Shown: positions 13,360-25,330 of the stretch, in pieces
Layout: the number at the start of each line of letters is the position of its first letter
Numbering within the stretch: the stretch's first letter is position 1
From: Typhlomys cinereus
Lineage: Eukaryota > Chordata > Mammalia > Rodentia > Platacanthomyidae
DNA: 64,000 nucleotides
NCBI GenBank assembly: GCA_023101885.1
Contig: JALPQD010000240.1
Coordinates: 1,829,501 to 1,893,500, forward strand
Direction: 5' to 3'
Translations under genes and position numbers: made by a program
The notes under the pieces: generated by a model
What the model saw: only the letters and a program-made list of their open reading frames with translations
The model's database searches: none
What the model was told of the DNA's origin: nothing

Positions 13360-13650
13360 CCCCAGGCGGCTCCTGGGCACACTGGTCATCAGCAGACTAA
13401 CAACAAAAGGCCATTGGCGCAATGACCTTGGCGGTGGCATCACGCACTAGAGGAAAGAAATGAAGCCATTAGACTGAGGCAGGAGAACAGGTTATAAATC
13501 AAGCCATTTCCAATAAGCTGCCGTAATGGCCATCCGTCACTGCCAGCGCTGCACACAGCAGACCGTGGAGCCGCTGAGCCACTAAAGCTGCGGTATAAAC
13601 AATAATAATCGGGGCTTGGTTCTCAGCCCTTCAGGAAATTTAGGGACATT
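13360..13650. other. Candidate conserved non-coding element B (CpG-enriched)
   Basis: I count about 11 CpGs in roughly 280 bp, against about one per 100 bp around it. Homeodomain/forkhead-like words include GCTGCCGTAATGGCC and GTATAAACAATAATAATC. No repeat or coding signal. It would suit a developmental enhancer in a gene desert, but that is inference. Confidence 0.35.
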
Positions 13651-13869
13651 TGCTTTCCTTTGTTTGTCAGCGTTGATGTTTAAGCCACAGATGCAGTAAA
13701 CAGAGAATCGGGGCACAGGAGCACGGGAACCAACACTGAGGTCTGACTGAGAGTACCAAGAAAACAAAAAGCTGAATTTCAAAAATAGACACCATTTCTG
13801 GGTAAAAAAGAAAAACAAGACAGACCCCCCCTTCCAACTCATAGCAGCAAAACAAGCATAGAAACTCAC

Positions 13870-16745
13870 TGAGTAACTAAGAGATGTGTTTGTAATAATT
13901 AATAGGTCTCACGACTTTGAAAATTAAATAAATATATTTGTTTTTTCTAAATAAATATAACAATACTGGATTGTGAGAGGTTTTTTTTTTTTTGCATAAG
14001 AACTATCTCAATTTTTGTGTAAGAAAGATTTCAAATTCAAATTTGTTACCGGATTCCTAGTAGTTAATTAGCACTGGATATGTTGGACTGAGGACTTTTT
14101 AGAGTATGGTATTGGTCACTTCCAGGCGACAACCACCACTTGCAACACGAATTGACCATTTCAAATGAAATGTGGTTTTGGGGAAGGGACATCAGTGTGG
14201 TTTTGGGGAAGGGACATCAAGTGAAGAGCAGAGGGTCTCCTTTTTCCAGTTGTTTCCTGCGCATCATTAAAATTATTTCCTCAGATTACTGGTATTTACT
14301 TTAGGGCTGGGCCTGTCAGAGATCATTGTCTAGCATGTCTTCCCAGATTTTTTTCTTAATTTTGCATTTGCCTATTTCTATCCTGATTTGTTTATGTAGA
14401 AAATCAAGGCCATCTTTCTTACATGCAAGATGGCTTGCACTACAAGTAATAATTTTGCTTTCAAAAGTAGATTCAGAGCATTGAAACTAACTAATGGAGT
14501 TGGGTGGTCTTAAAATTCACAAGATTACCTTTACCATGTATGATGGTGTTTTAGCCTTTGGTTGTAGTAGAATTTATCCGATAACAAATGCCAAGATCAA
14601 CTAAACCAAACATTTCTAAGGAACATGTTGTGGCAATAACAGAATGTTTGAAAAAAATTGGAAATACATGAAGAGATCCTGACTCTGACTATCTTTCAAC
14701 TTGTTCTTTGTGTATTGAAACCTGGGTGCAAGGATGACTCAACTTTTTCACAATACCTATGATGCAACTAATACAAACTTAAATGACAGCTAGTCACATC
14801 ACAACTGAGATCAGAACACATGACATGCACTGGTTGCCAAAAGAGGGCTCTTATAGTCGCTCAGGATAATCTCGTCCCATTTATTTTCTTCTTGCCCTGA
14901 ACCTAAGATCCATGAAAAAAGAAAATGTGGTCATAGATATTTATAGTTTGCTAAGCTACTAGTCTCAAAATAGAATGTTTTAATTATATTTTGAGAACAG
15001 ACTCAGTGATTCGATGTGCTCCACAACAGATCAATGCCAGCAATAACCATTTTTCTTCTTGGTTGAAGAATAGGTCTGTCAATTGCTTTGGGATCTGATT
15101 AAAATATCTGAAGCAGCTGAACGTGCTTAACCAGACACACTTGGAGACGTGACAGATTTTCGACTCCAGGAAACATTTATCTAGAATGAGTTTATCCTCT
15201 CTGACAATGTTTTTTTTTTTTTAAGGTTTGGAAATGTGTCTTGGCTTCTTTGGCCTAAAGACCAGATATAATAGATACCAGGCTGGGAAATGACTTAGAT
15301 TTTCCTATCAGATTTGCCTTCTCAGCTGAATGAGGACATCTAAGTGGACTTTTCCCGGACCCCTTGAGAAGGTTGGTACAAGTTTATAATGGACTCTCTA
15401 AATATTCCTAAAATCAAGCATCTGAAAAATTTTTAACAGAAAAGCAATAGATTTATTTTCTCATGAGCTGCTATTTAAGAGCTCTTTATAATAACTATTC
15501 ATGCATTTGTAAATAAAATACAAATTGCCTAACATGACATTTGATGTGGAGCTAAGCATCATCGATGCTACACAGCATGAGGCTATCTCACTAAACTTGA
15601 TGCCAACCATTTCTATGGCTGTGTTGGCCAAGGACAGGCATAGCTGTGGGGTCTTCCTAGAGCTGCTCTAGGGCACAAAGAAAGCCACTCCAGATGCCAG
15701 GGTTGTTATGAAATATGAGGCCATGAGCACATCAGATTTCTTGTCTATTCTGAAATATTGCCAGAAGCAGGGATTTCCAGACTCCTAATGTTTCCTGGCA
15801 GAAGATTCCACTTCTCTTCCAAGGCACTTGTTCAAAATCCAGTGTCTCTTTCTCTCAGTCTGTGAACATGAGACCTTTCAGAAAAGAAGAAGGATGGAGG
15901 CTTGACTGTGGTCCAGGCTGCTCACAGCTTGTGCAACTTGTTCTATGCCAAGGCCAAATTCGATGACGAAATTGTAGATAAGGAGAAAGAAAGACAGGAC
16001 TATAAACAGCCTGTGCTATGCTTTGTTCTGGATAAGAAAGAAAAATGAATCATAGCCTGTTGAAATTTCTTTTGAAATTGAGTGTCTATTATTCACCTGC
16101 TCAGGAGCAAACTGAACCTCTGTGGTCTTCAGCATCCCCATCTGTGAGCTATGAAAGTAAATGTATGCTATTTACATATTTTAGGAACACTAATGAGAGC
16201 AACAGTTTGTTTTTATTTATTCATTAATTGATGCAATTTATTAACTTCCACCATCTGCTACAAAATTCAATTAACTAATTGTTACATCCCAGATTGCATG
16301 TATAATATTTTATAGGAATGCTAAAATGGTGGTGACAACAGGGTTTGTGAGTAAGTTAGAGCAGATCTTTTCTCTGAAAGAGTGTATCACATGTTCACAT
16401 TGTGCATGTCTTTAAGCAAAGTTAACATTGTGATTCCTCCATGCTGATTATGGGGAAGTGACCTACACCCAAAGTGGGCAATGTTGGCCTAGTTGCAATG
16501 TGTATCTCCTGGTAGGTTGGATGAATTTTTTAGTGTCTTTCAGCCTCAAATTTGACATTTATAATGTGAAGGAGTTGGGTTATATACTGATAAGCAGGTT
16601 TATAGTACAGCTATTTAGTTCATTGCTATTTGAGTCTTCAGAATTCCATGTCAAAGGCAGAGACTGCAAGTGGGTCATGGTAAGAAGAGTTGAGGCACTA
16701 ATGTGCATTTCTGTCACTGGCCAGCTACTTGAATGTTTAGATGTG
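13870..16745. other. Mostly unrecognised unique sequence
   Basis: Holds the 25-bp tandem duplication at 14171. A lysine-rich open stretch at 15877-16047 is noted but unassigned. The block at 15050-15200 (CTGTCAATTGCTTTGGGATC) has an enhancer-like appearance but weaker than blocks A-D. Confidence 0.45.
14171..14220. repeat. 25-bp tandem duplication
   Basis: Two adjacent copies of a 25-bp unit starting TGTGGTTTTGGGGAAGGGAC, identical except for the last base. This implies a very recent slippage or duplication. Confidence 0.95.
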
Positions 16746-17177
16746 TGTTGCAGTTCATCTGCATAGTTGCTGACAAATGACCATCAAATGGCTTAAGAGA
16801 ACAAGGGCTTTATTTTCTCTTAAGAGTACTGATTACAGTTTTCAGTCCAGCTTGATGGGAGAGCATGCACCACCACCAGGACCGAGGGAACTGGTCACAC
16901 CATCTCTACATAGTGGCTGAGAGATGGACAATCCTTACTTGCCAGACCAGTATGTCTGGCCAAGTGGATAAAAGAACGCCAACTTCCTAAACTGGCTCTC
17001 AGTATTTTATTCATTTGTTCAAGGCCTAGTCCCATCCACCATAGGCTGGGCTTCTCCATCAGCTAGACAATCTCCTGCAGGTTTGCTCTGGTCTTAACCC
17101 AACCACTAATTCTGCACAAATGTGCCCAGAGCTCAAATCCTTAACAGTCAAGTTGACACTTGTGACTAACTATGACA
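16746..17177 (-). mobile_element. Solo LTR, recurrent family (432 bp, minus strand)
   Basis: Best-preserved member. On the minus strand it starts TGTCATAGTTAGTCACAAG and ends AACTGCAACA, so it has TG...CA termini typical of LTRs. The five bases outside are ATGTG and TTGTG, a near-perfect 5-bp target duplication. No internal retroviral sequence adjoins it. Confidence 0.8.
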
Positions 17178-20054
17178 TTGTGCATGTCTGTTTATTAGAA
17201 CTTTGGACAGTGTTGTTTCTGTACTCATAAAGTATGTTTTGAGTATGTTTGCATAAGTTGATGTTTTCCCAAAATGATTTCTGCTCAAAATGTTGAAACT
17301 TTATCATTTTTGATAGTCTGTTTTATCTTAGGCTATCTAAGTCCATTTCAGTAGCAGAGTACCTTTCTGATTCTCCTGGTCATTGAAGGGTTTCTAAGCA
17401 TGGTGACAGTCATGGGAGGCTATTATCTGATATGCTTCTGAGAAGGACAGGGCATAAAGATAGACATAGGCTGTGTTCATTTAGCATTGCGGGTGCTCTA
17501 GTTGAGAATGTTGGCATTTGAGTGTGTGAAAATGATTCTGGTGCTGATAAACCTTATTATTTACAATTCATTACTCATGAGTCTAGTCCCAGTATTTAAA
17601 GTGCACTTTACTGATTGCACTGTATAAGTTTCATAAAGAAGGCAATAAATAGTCAAGTACCTATTGTACAGTCCCTCAGAAACCATCCTCACTGTAGTGT
17701 TCTGTGAAATTCTATTTTGATTAGGTTGTTACATCAGGGACAGAACTGCAAACAGTGTTTGGCGAAGGAAAAATGTGGGCCTGTATAATACTAAGATTAA
17801 AGTCTGTCCAATAATACAAGCATGTCAACTGGGAGAAGTCCTGTATTTATAGCAGAAAGGCCACTGAATTCATCTTGCAGGGTCAAGAGAAGGAGTGCCG
17901 ATTACTTTGAGACCTGTAATGATAACACCAGATAGACCACTAAGAAGTTGTCATATTTAATCTATTCTCTGCTTAAGTGGGCAGAGAACTGTACATACAA
18001 GGTAAGTAATCCTGTTTGGACAGAAGGAAGAGGAGGCATAATATTCAGAAATGCACTCAGACAGCAGATCCTCTACAGGCCCTTTGAAGATACCATGCTG
18101 TCTCATTAATAGGATGAGTTCTCTGAGCATCGCATACCTGTGACTTATGAAACCCTTTCTTGGCAAATTATGTGACTTACACATACAAAGGAAATAAAAG
18201 GACAAGGAGCAAAAGCGATGAGTTCCCAAATTAGAATGTTGGGATGTAGAAGTGCACTCCGATGTCTGGGGTGCTTATTTTCCTACAATGAAGTAACTTC
18301 GCTAACTAATTAGCTTCTTGCTCTGATGCTGCATGGGTATTAGAGGAAGAAGATGAAAATCTGTGTGTAAAATAAATACCATAACAAAAGGAGAAGTCAT
18401 TAAATGTGGTACCCAAGACCACACATGAGACTTTTTAAATAGGCCAGATTATCCCACAGATGTACTGATCTACTAAGCATCATTGACAGATTCTGCATGT
18501 GACCATATGTGGGGACCCCTGGTTGGTACCTGCCAGCAGCAACACATTTAACCAGCCTCTAGTGGAATTTACTACATCAGTATTACAGGTAGTCTTGTGT
18601 ATAAAGCTATAATTTTGTTACTAGTATGTCCTAGTTGTTACCTATTAAGAAACTTTCTGCTAGGTTTCAGTAAAAAAGGAGGTAGACAAGGAAGCTCATA
18701 TGCATTTAGGAAGATCACACAACTTTCCCACTATTTCCTATATTCAGGAAATATCTATGGCCAAAAAGATGGCTGTTCGCCCACTGGGCTAAGGCATGTG
18801 ATTGAGAAGCCAAAATCACTGTCAGCATCAGAGTTGTTCTCTTAGCTGTAGCCTCTTTTTCAAGGAGTTGCTATATCAATTCTATGGAAACTCCAAAGGT
18901 GGTACAATTCCAAAAATCAGGCTTCAATGGAGTGATGATTTTTGCCTTTGAGGACCATTTTGATGGCTCTTTGATAAATGTTGAGTTTTCAAGGATTGAA
19001 TAATTAGGTCACACCTCAAAGTAATGTGGTACAAATACAAAAATCTATGTTTCAGGAAAGGAGAAATTACATGATATAACAAATCCATTATAATATTCAT
19101 ATCTCCACTATCTTACCATCTCCACTTGATTGTGGCCTTTTTTTCTCTAATAACTCCTTAATATAATTATCTCAGTACAATTGGACATAAATGACAGTTG
19201 AAACAAAGCAGACACTGTGTTCTAACAAGATGCCTTTTCAGTTGTATGCAACCCTGTGAAGCAAGTCACAGGCCGCGTCCCTGCTTCTTGTTTACCAAGA
19301 GGGAGCTTCCCTTTATTTCACCTAAATTCTCAGAAACCATTCTAGCCTCACATCAGAGGAGAGAGCTGGCAGTCTCTTTATAGTAATTATATTTCAAATG
19401 TAACCCTAATTTCCTTTGACCTAGTGTCATTCTTCGATGTTGTAAAACCATTTTATCTGAAGTTTATTCAACACTGATGCAGCAGTAATGCTATAAATAT
19501 CCTTTTTTATGTTGCACACTATGGTGTTGTTATTTATTTATTGTATACTATGTTCCCTTTGCCTAGCTCATCAAGAAAATTGAAAAAATAAACTTATTCT
19601 TGCCTCTCCTCATATATGAAGTTAAAGTCACACATAACTCCTTAAACTTGACAGCAAACACTGCAACTTTACTTCCTTCTTGCCATAGTCAAGTTTGCAT
19701 AATTTTCCCTATTCTGGACCCAGTCAGTGATTCCATTTCTCAACATGGTAGGGTTGTGTTTAGCAAATAGATGTGAAGTGATGTAAACCATTTCTGGGTC
19801 ATGCCATTTACAAAGGAAGTTCCCTGGACTCCAGTTTCCTCCCTCTTTTACTACCTAGCCTGTAACTGTTGGTAAGTGTCACACAAAGAAAGAGTTAATC
19901 TGAACCCTGGGTGGCTACATGGAGCAAAACTGCCTAATGATCCTGGCCTTGCTTGCATGCTTCTGGGAAGAGAAATAAATACCTGGATGTATTGTTTTGA
20001 TCATTAATTTTTCAGTCTCCATTTTAGCAGAGTTCACCTTCTCCTGTGTGTCTC
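17178..20054. other. No recognised gene or repeat
   Basis: Unique AT-rich sequence with only short frames. One T-box-like GGTCACACCTCAAAG occurs near 19007. Confidence 0.5.
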
Positions 20055-20235
20055 TGTCTTTGTTTCTGCCATCTCTCTTCCTGGAATGCCCTTAACAACT
20101 CACCACTCATCCACTTCCACCATAATTACAAATCACATGATATTCTTTTGCATTTGCGTGTGTGGAATATTTTATAGCCACATATATATTTTCATCTAGC
20201 CTTCAAGAATTATAGTTTGTTGTATATTCAATTTT
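20055..20235 (+). mobile_element. L2 LINE fragment
   Basis: CTCTTCCTGGAATGCCCTTA and CTTCAAGAATTATAG match the L2 3' region in order, diverged. Confidence 0.45.
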
Positions 20236-20365
20236 TCCAGTTAGTTTGCCAGTTTCAAAAGATGGAGTTATTCTTCATTAGACATGGGACAAACAAAAAT
20301 AATAACAGTAACAGATTGTTTTAGCTATTTTTAGGCTATATACATCCTTAGATTTCATCAACTGT

Positions 20366-20389
20366 TTTTTTTTTTTTTTTTTTTTTTTA
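20366..20389. repeat. Poly(T) run of about 24
   Basis: Uninterrupted T run. No retroelement body was recognised next to it. Confidence 0.9.
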
Positions 20390-21517
20390 GTAACAAGAGT
20401 CAATGTGCTGATCATCAACTAGCATACTTTTGTGCTAATTTGAAAAACAGGACTCTCCAAAGCTACTGACTGACAGCTACAGATGATGCTCTGGTTTTGT
20501 TCCTGGTAATTGTCAGATCCAGACTCTGGTTCTCAATAGATGCTAGTGGTTTGCATGTATTCCCCTATGGACATTGTTTCCAAGTATTTCGGGACGATTG
20601 TAATGTGATTATACTCTTCATTATACATGAAAGAGCCATCAAGTCAGTTCTCTTGAGAGGTTCTCTTGCTGAGATTTCATTGGGCTTGGGGTTTCAGAAA
20701 AGCACCCCGAAAATGGAAGAAAACAGTGTTTTGTACAGAAAAAGATGGTCAGTTGTATAGAAAGCCCACAACAGGACAAGGATAAGCATGTCTGGTGGGA
20801 AGATACTCAGAAATAGGAGTTCTTGTTTATGTCCCTGGAAGTGCTTGCTGATACTCCTGAGCTGTTCTTATTGTGGGGTATGCAGCACTGAGCTGAACAC
20901 ATTCATGGAAAATTTGTGTATCATGGACTATAGTTAGCGGCTGGGGGCTGGGGAAACTTGTAGGTGAAAGAATTTGCTGATAAGCAAAGCGAAGGTAGAG
21001 AAAGAGATGGAACAGCCAATGTCAGTGTCAGAGGCAACACGGAAGCAGTGCTCCTTCCCACACGACTGGGATCACAACTGTTCAGAGGCAGTGATGTCCC
21101 AAAAGTACCAGGAAGTGAAATACACTGATCAACATGACTTCTAGGCTAATTTATATTCTAGGACAGATATGGAAGATAACTGTTGAAAGTCAAGGCACAC
21201 GAAGTGTACCTGAAAATATATCGTAAATAAATGTACTCACACTGAATTCTGAACCCTTTGCAGTAGGGCATGAGGTCCTCCTGGTGGGACACAGAGACAT
21301 CTTAGTACAGTGAATCATCCCCTGGAGATTCTAAATTTATTAGACTTCATGGGAAAAAGAAATCTCTTTATCTCTTCTTGTTTAGCATAGCTACATTCTG
21401 CTATGGAGTGTTGGTGTGAATGTTATTGGCATAGATGATATCTCAGGTGGCTCAGCCTCTGCCAAGCTTTAGACCTTCTGTGTCAGGCTCTGTTGCTTAA
21501 CCTGTAGATAACGTGAA

Positions 21518-21730
21518 GGCAGGTGATATGACTTGGTGGGTAGAGTGCTTGCCTAGCATGTGAGAAGCCCTAGGTTCTAGCCCCTACTGTGGAAACTGGC
21601 TGTGGTGATATAAAGCTGAAATGCCAACACTCAGGAGGTAGAAGCAGGCACATCAAGAGATCAAGTTCATCTTCGGTTACGTTGTGAGTTTGAGGCCAAT
21701 TTGGGATATGGGAGAACCTGTCTCAAAAGT
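21518..21730 (+). mobile_element. B4 SINE (ID head joined to B1-like part)
   Basis: The tRNA-like ID head (GGTAGAGTGCTTGCCTAGCA) is followed by a 7SL/B1-like part (AACACTCAGGAGGTAGAAGC, GTGAGTTTGAGGCCAATTTG, CCTGTCTCAAAAG). This ID plus B1 arrangement defines B4 and marks the genome as a mouse-related rodent. Confidence 0.8.
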
Positions 21731-22914
21731 TATTGTAGATAATATGGAAATAGATATTATGCAAGTGAGACAACTTGCTGTATGCACTTGCACTTGGTAT
21801 GAGCTTAGCTCATAAGCTTGACTCTGCTATTCTTGGTTGTAGGATGAAACTTACCTTCACTGGTGAGTTTGCTGCTGGGAGACTTAAGTTTTGCCAGCTC
21901 AAGATTCACTGCATATTTTTCAATAACAAATGGGACCATTGATTTCTGTAGAATAGAATTCTTGGGGAGCTAGCTGTAGAGCTAAATATGTCTGTCAAGT
22001 GCTCTACTCAAATAATAGTGCATGAGAACCCCAAAGATCTCCCCTTATCTTCAGTAAGATGAAGGTTTGGGACATCCAAAGGTCAGAGTGCTCCAGTTCT
22101 CACTGCAAAGAGATTCACTCCTGAGAAGAGGAATAATTGTCTTGATGGTCTTCAAGGATCTCTTAGTGTCTTTAGTACTTCCGAGGGAGTTTAGTTCCTT
22201 TCTATTACTGGCTACTCAGAGTAAATTCTCAATAGCCCCCTCCAGGGTTTCCAACACATTATGTTAACCCATTAGATAATTCCATGAATCATGGATGCGG
22301 ATGGGTCCTGAGATATCTTGTAAATTAGGAGTCATGAGACATATAGTCCTCCAGGTTAGAGATCCTCTTTGGTCTGTTTATCAGCAAAAGGACGCAATAG
22401 AGACTATCTTAGAATTGAATTTTCAACTTCCTAGAAAAAGAATGATGATTTTTGTCTCAGAGCCATAGGATCCATCATTGGACAAGTTATCCTGAAGAGC
22501 AAGTGCAGCTGGACCAGATGAACACTTCCTGTTTTCTTTCTCCTGAGAATGAGGAGCCCAGCAAGAGGCTGTAAGTCTGAAAAACATGTGCAAAGTGTTC
22601 TGTCATGCCACCTGGTCTTGGTTTAAAATGGGAAGAGTTAGAATTCCTGCAAGCAAAGGAAGGAGAACCCCCAGAAAGCAGATCCACAATCATATGGAAA
22701 ATAGCTACTAAGTTTTTCAACTATGCCGTACTTCATTTTATTTCTACACTTTCACGGAATCTGTTCCAGTATTATCAGGTGGCATAATCACACTTTAAAG
22801 TTAAGAAATTTGAGGAGTATACACATGGGAATAAAGGTACAGTAAATGAAGAACATATTTGATGCCAGAGAAAAAAAGATAATTTAACATGTGCACTACA
22901 ATGCCTAGATTCAC
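21731..22914. other. No recognised gene
   Basis: Unique sequence; overlapping opposite-strand short frames at 22.49-22.79 kb are not supported. Confidence 0.5.
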
Positions 22915-23125
22915 CCTTTCTTCCTTTCTTCCTTCCTTCCCTCCCTCCCTCCCTTCTTCCCTTCCTCCCTCCCTTCCTCTCTCTTTGTTTCTTTGTTTCT
23001 TTGTTTGTTTGTTTGTTTGTTTGTTTGTTTGTTTGTTTGTTTCTTTCTTTCTTTCTTTCCTTCTTTCTTTCTTTCCTCCTTCTTCCTCAGTCTCTCTCTC
23101 ATGCACACTCTCTGTCTCTCTCACT
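22915..23125. repeat. Compound polypyrimidine/GTTT microsatellite
   Basis: TTCC and CCCT tetranucleotides, then about a dozen TTTG/GTTT units, then TTTC units and a CT-rich tail. The plus strand has almost no A. Frames open on both strands here are low-complexity artefacts. Confidence 0.95.
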
Positions 23126-23884
23126 CCCTCTCTCATTTGTTTCAAAACAAAGCATATTGTAACAAAAACAAAATATTCTAGGAAAGAAGTTAGATCATAA
23201 GGTATACTTCAAAGACGTCTCCCAATTTTAAAAGTTTCTAAGGAACTTATTGATCTGGCTTCTGAGAGTTGTAAATTGCAGGATGAACCTAGGTCTCCCT
23301 ATTAATCATGTTCTCTGACAAATGTCTTTATAATTTATTTGAATAACTTGGTCTTCAACAGCCTTCTATGTCGTTTTCTCAATGTGATAAAGTTATGCAC
23401 CTTCCTACTCAGACTCCCTCCTTCCTCCTTTCCTTCCACTTATCTGCTTCCTTCTCAAAACTGACAGTACATTATGATCCTAGTTGATGATGCTTCCTTA
23501 TATTTAAAACTTGAATAATCTATTGCAAACTGTGCTTGCTACGCCAAGCCCACTATGACTAGAACCTGCTGACCCTTCTGGATGCATCTCACATCTGTTT
23601 TCTCGTGCTTCCCCAAGCATTCCTGCCTGGGCTCATTCCTACCCTATATCTAAAAGTCTCTAGCCTGCACTTTCAACACTGTGATATGTTACCAACATCT
23701 CTGTGAAGCAGCAAAGGACTCCCTGTGCTCAGAACCTGAATATCATCTTTTTTCCATTTCATTTCAAGGTGAAGAGACAACTCACAGTTTAACATCAACT
23801 CAAACACTATCTCTCCTCTGTTTTTGAAAATTTTACTGCTCAGCGATTCATCTGCTCCTCGCCTAGGTTTCCACAGTTCCAGAC

Positions 23885-24125
23885 AGCAGGCTCTGGAGTT
23901 AGATAAAACTTTACTAGTTGAGAAATATGTAAAGATGCTAAACATAGCAAAAATAGCTTATTCTCCAAGTCTCAATATTATCATCTATAAGGCAGAATAA
24001 TTGCAAAGACTCCACAGTGACTTGGGAGGATACATGTTGTAGAACATGAAAGGCATTTAGCTCAATGCCATGCACAGAGTAAACACCAGCCAAACGATGG
24101 CTGCAATTAGTGCCATAATCATCAT
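23885..24125 (+). mobile_element. MIR fragment
   Basis: GCAGGCTCTGGAGTTAGATA, then TAGCTCAATGCCATGCACAG and AGTAAACACCAGCCAAACGA in MIR order, diverged. Confidence 0.5.
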
Positions 24126-24139
24126 CCTGCTTGTCTCGC

Positions 24140-24292
24140 TGGTGGGTAATTGCTGGCCACGTGCTTGTCTTCTTCTCAAGATGTACATTTCTTGAGGATA
24201 CTGGCTGTGTAATTGGATTTTATATCCCTAGCACCTGGCACAGTGCCTACCACATAACAGGTGCTCAATAAACACTTATTGGATGAATTATA
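24140..24292 (+). mobile_element. L2 LINE 3' end (ancient)
   Basis: TTTATATCCCTAGCACCTGG, CACAGTGCCTACCACATAAC and GGTGCTCAATAAACACTTAT are the characteristic L2 terminal motifs, well preserved. Confidence 0.75.
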
Positions 24293-24908
24293 ACTCAATT
24301 ATCTGCCATCTGGTTTGTCCAAAGCCACATATATTAACAGGATCTAGACTCCTGATCCATCATCCCATCGACCCATCTGCTTTTGCATCCAGGGAAAGGC
24401 AGAATTATTTTGACTCTCCTTCCTGTGTCAACCCACTCAGGACTCACTTCTTTGTTCTGCTTCCTGATGGTACCTAAGTAGTCACAACAGGTTGCAGAAA
24501 ACTTGACTTTGAAACTCACATCTGACTGCTATGAACAGGAAATTCAGAGCCTTGGTTTTTCTGTTGGTATACCTTGCTTGCCTCAAAGCACTATGTGTGG
24601 AGCATTCATTTCCCTTCCACAGTCATCCCAAGACAGAGCATATCACATATATCGATTGCCCACAGTATTGCTAACACAGGCAATAAATAAAAGAAAAAAA
24701 TATTTTCACTAAACACTTGAGCATATTTCATATCCTGTTGGACAGCACAGACACCATGTTCTGAAGGTAAACCATTGTTTCCTCATAGCTGGATGTTTCT
24801 TCTCGGAACTGACTGTCTCACTGTCTTTTCAGTTCTTCATACTTCTTTAGAAATAGAAGATCTGACTTTGGAAACATGGGGAGGGGGTACCTACAAGAAC
24901 CTGGACAG

Positions 24909-25330
24909 TGTCATAATTAGATACAAGTTCCACCTTGACAGCTGAAGGTTTGAGCTCTGGGCACATTTGTAGAGAATTGGTACTTGAGTTAAGCCCAGAG
25001 TGAAACTGCAGGAGATGGTCTAGCTGATGGTGAAGGCGCAGCCCATGGAGGGCAGGACTAGTCCCTGGGTGGGTGAATAAGATGGAAGGAGCTGTTTGAG
25101 GAAGTCCGCATCCTTCTGTATGCTCGGCCAGACCTGCTGGTCTGGGCAAGTAAGAATTGTCCCTCTTTCAACCATTCTGTGGACGTGATGTGGCATTTGG
25201 TAGTGTTGTGGACCCTCCTGCCAAGCTGGGCAAAAAGCTGCAACCAACTCTCACAAGGAAAAAGAAAACTCCTTGTTCCTTTAAACTGTTTTGTCATGAC
25301 TATCAGCAACCATGCGGGCAAATTGACACA
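24909..25330 (+). mobile_element. Solo LTR, recurrent family (plus strand)
   Basis: Starts TGTCATAATTAGATACAAG and runs through GGTTTGAGCTCTGGGCACAT and CTGCTGGTCTGGGCAAG to GGGCAAATTGACACA. It has the same block order as the copies at 16746 and 49458. Confidence 0.78.

Noticed and set aside
15877..16047. Open stretch with lysine-rich, protein-like codons ending in TGA
   Set aside because: It looked like a possible pseudogene fragment, but I could not match it to any family, and the neighbouring sequence does not continue the homology.
22801..23200. Overlapping frames rich in Lys/Thr/Gln or Phe/Leu/Val
   Set aside because: Artefacts of the compound TTCC/GTTT/TTTC microsatellite.
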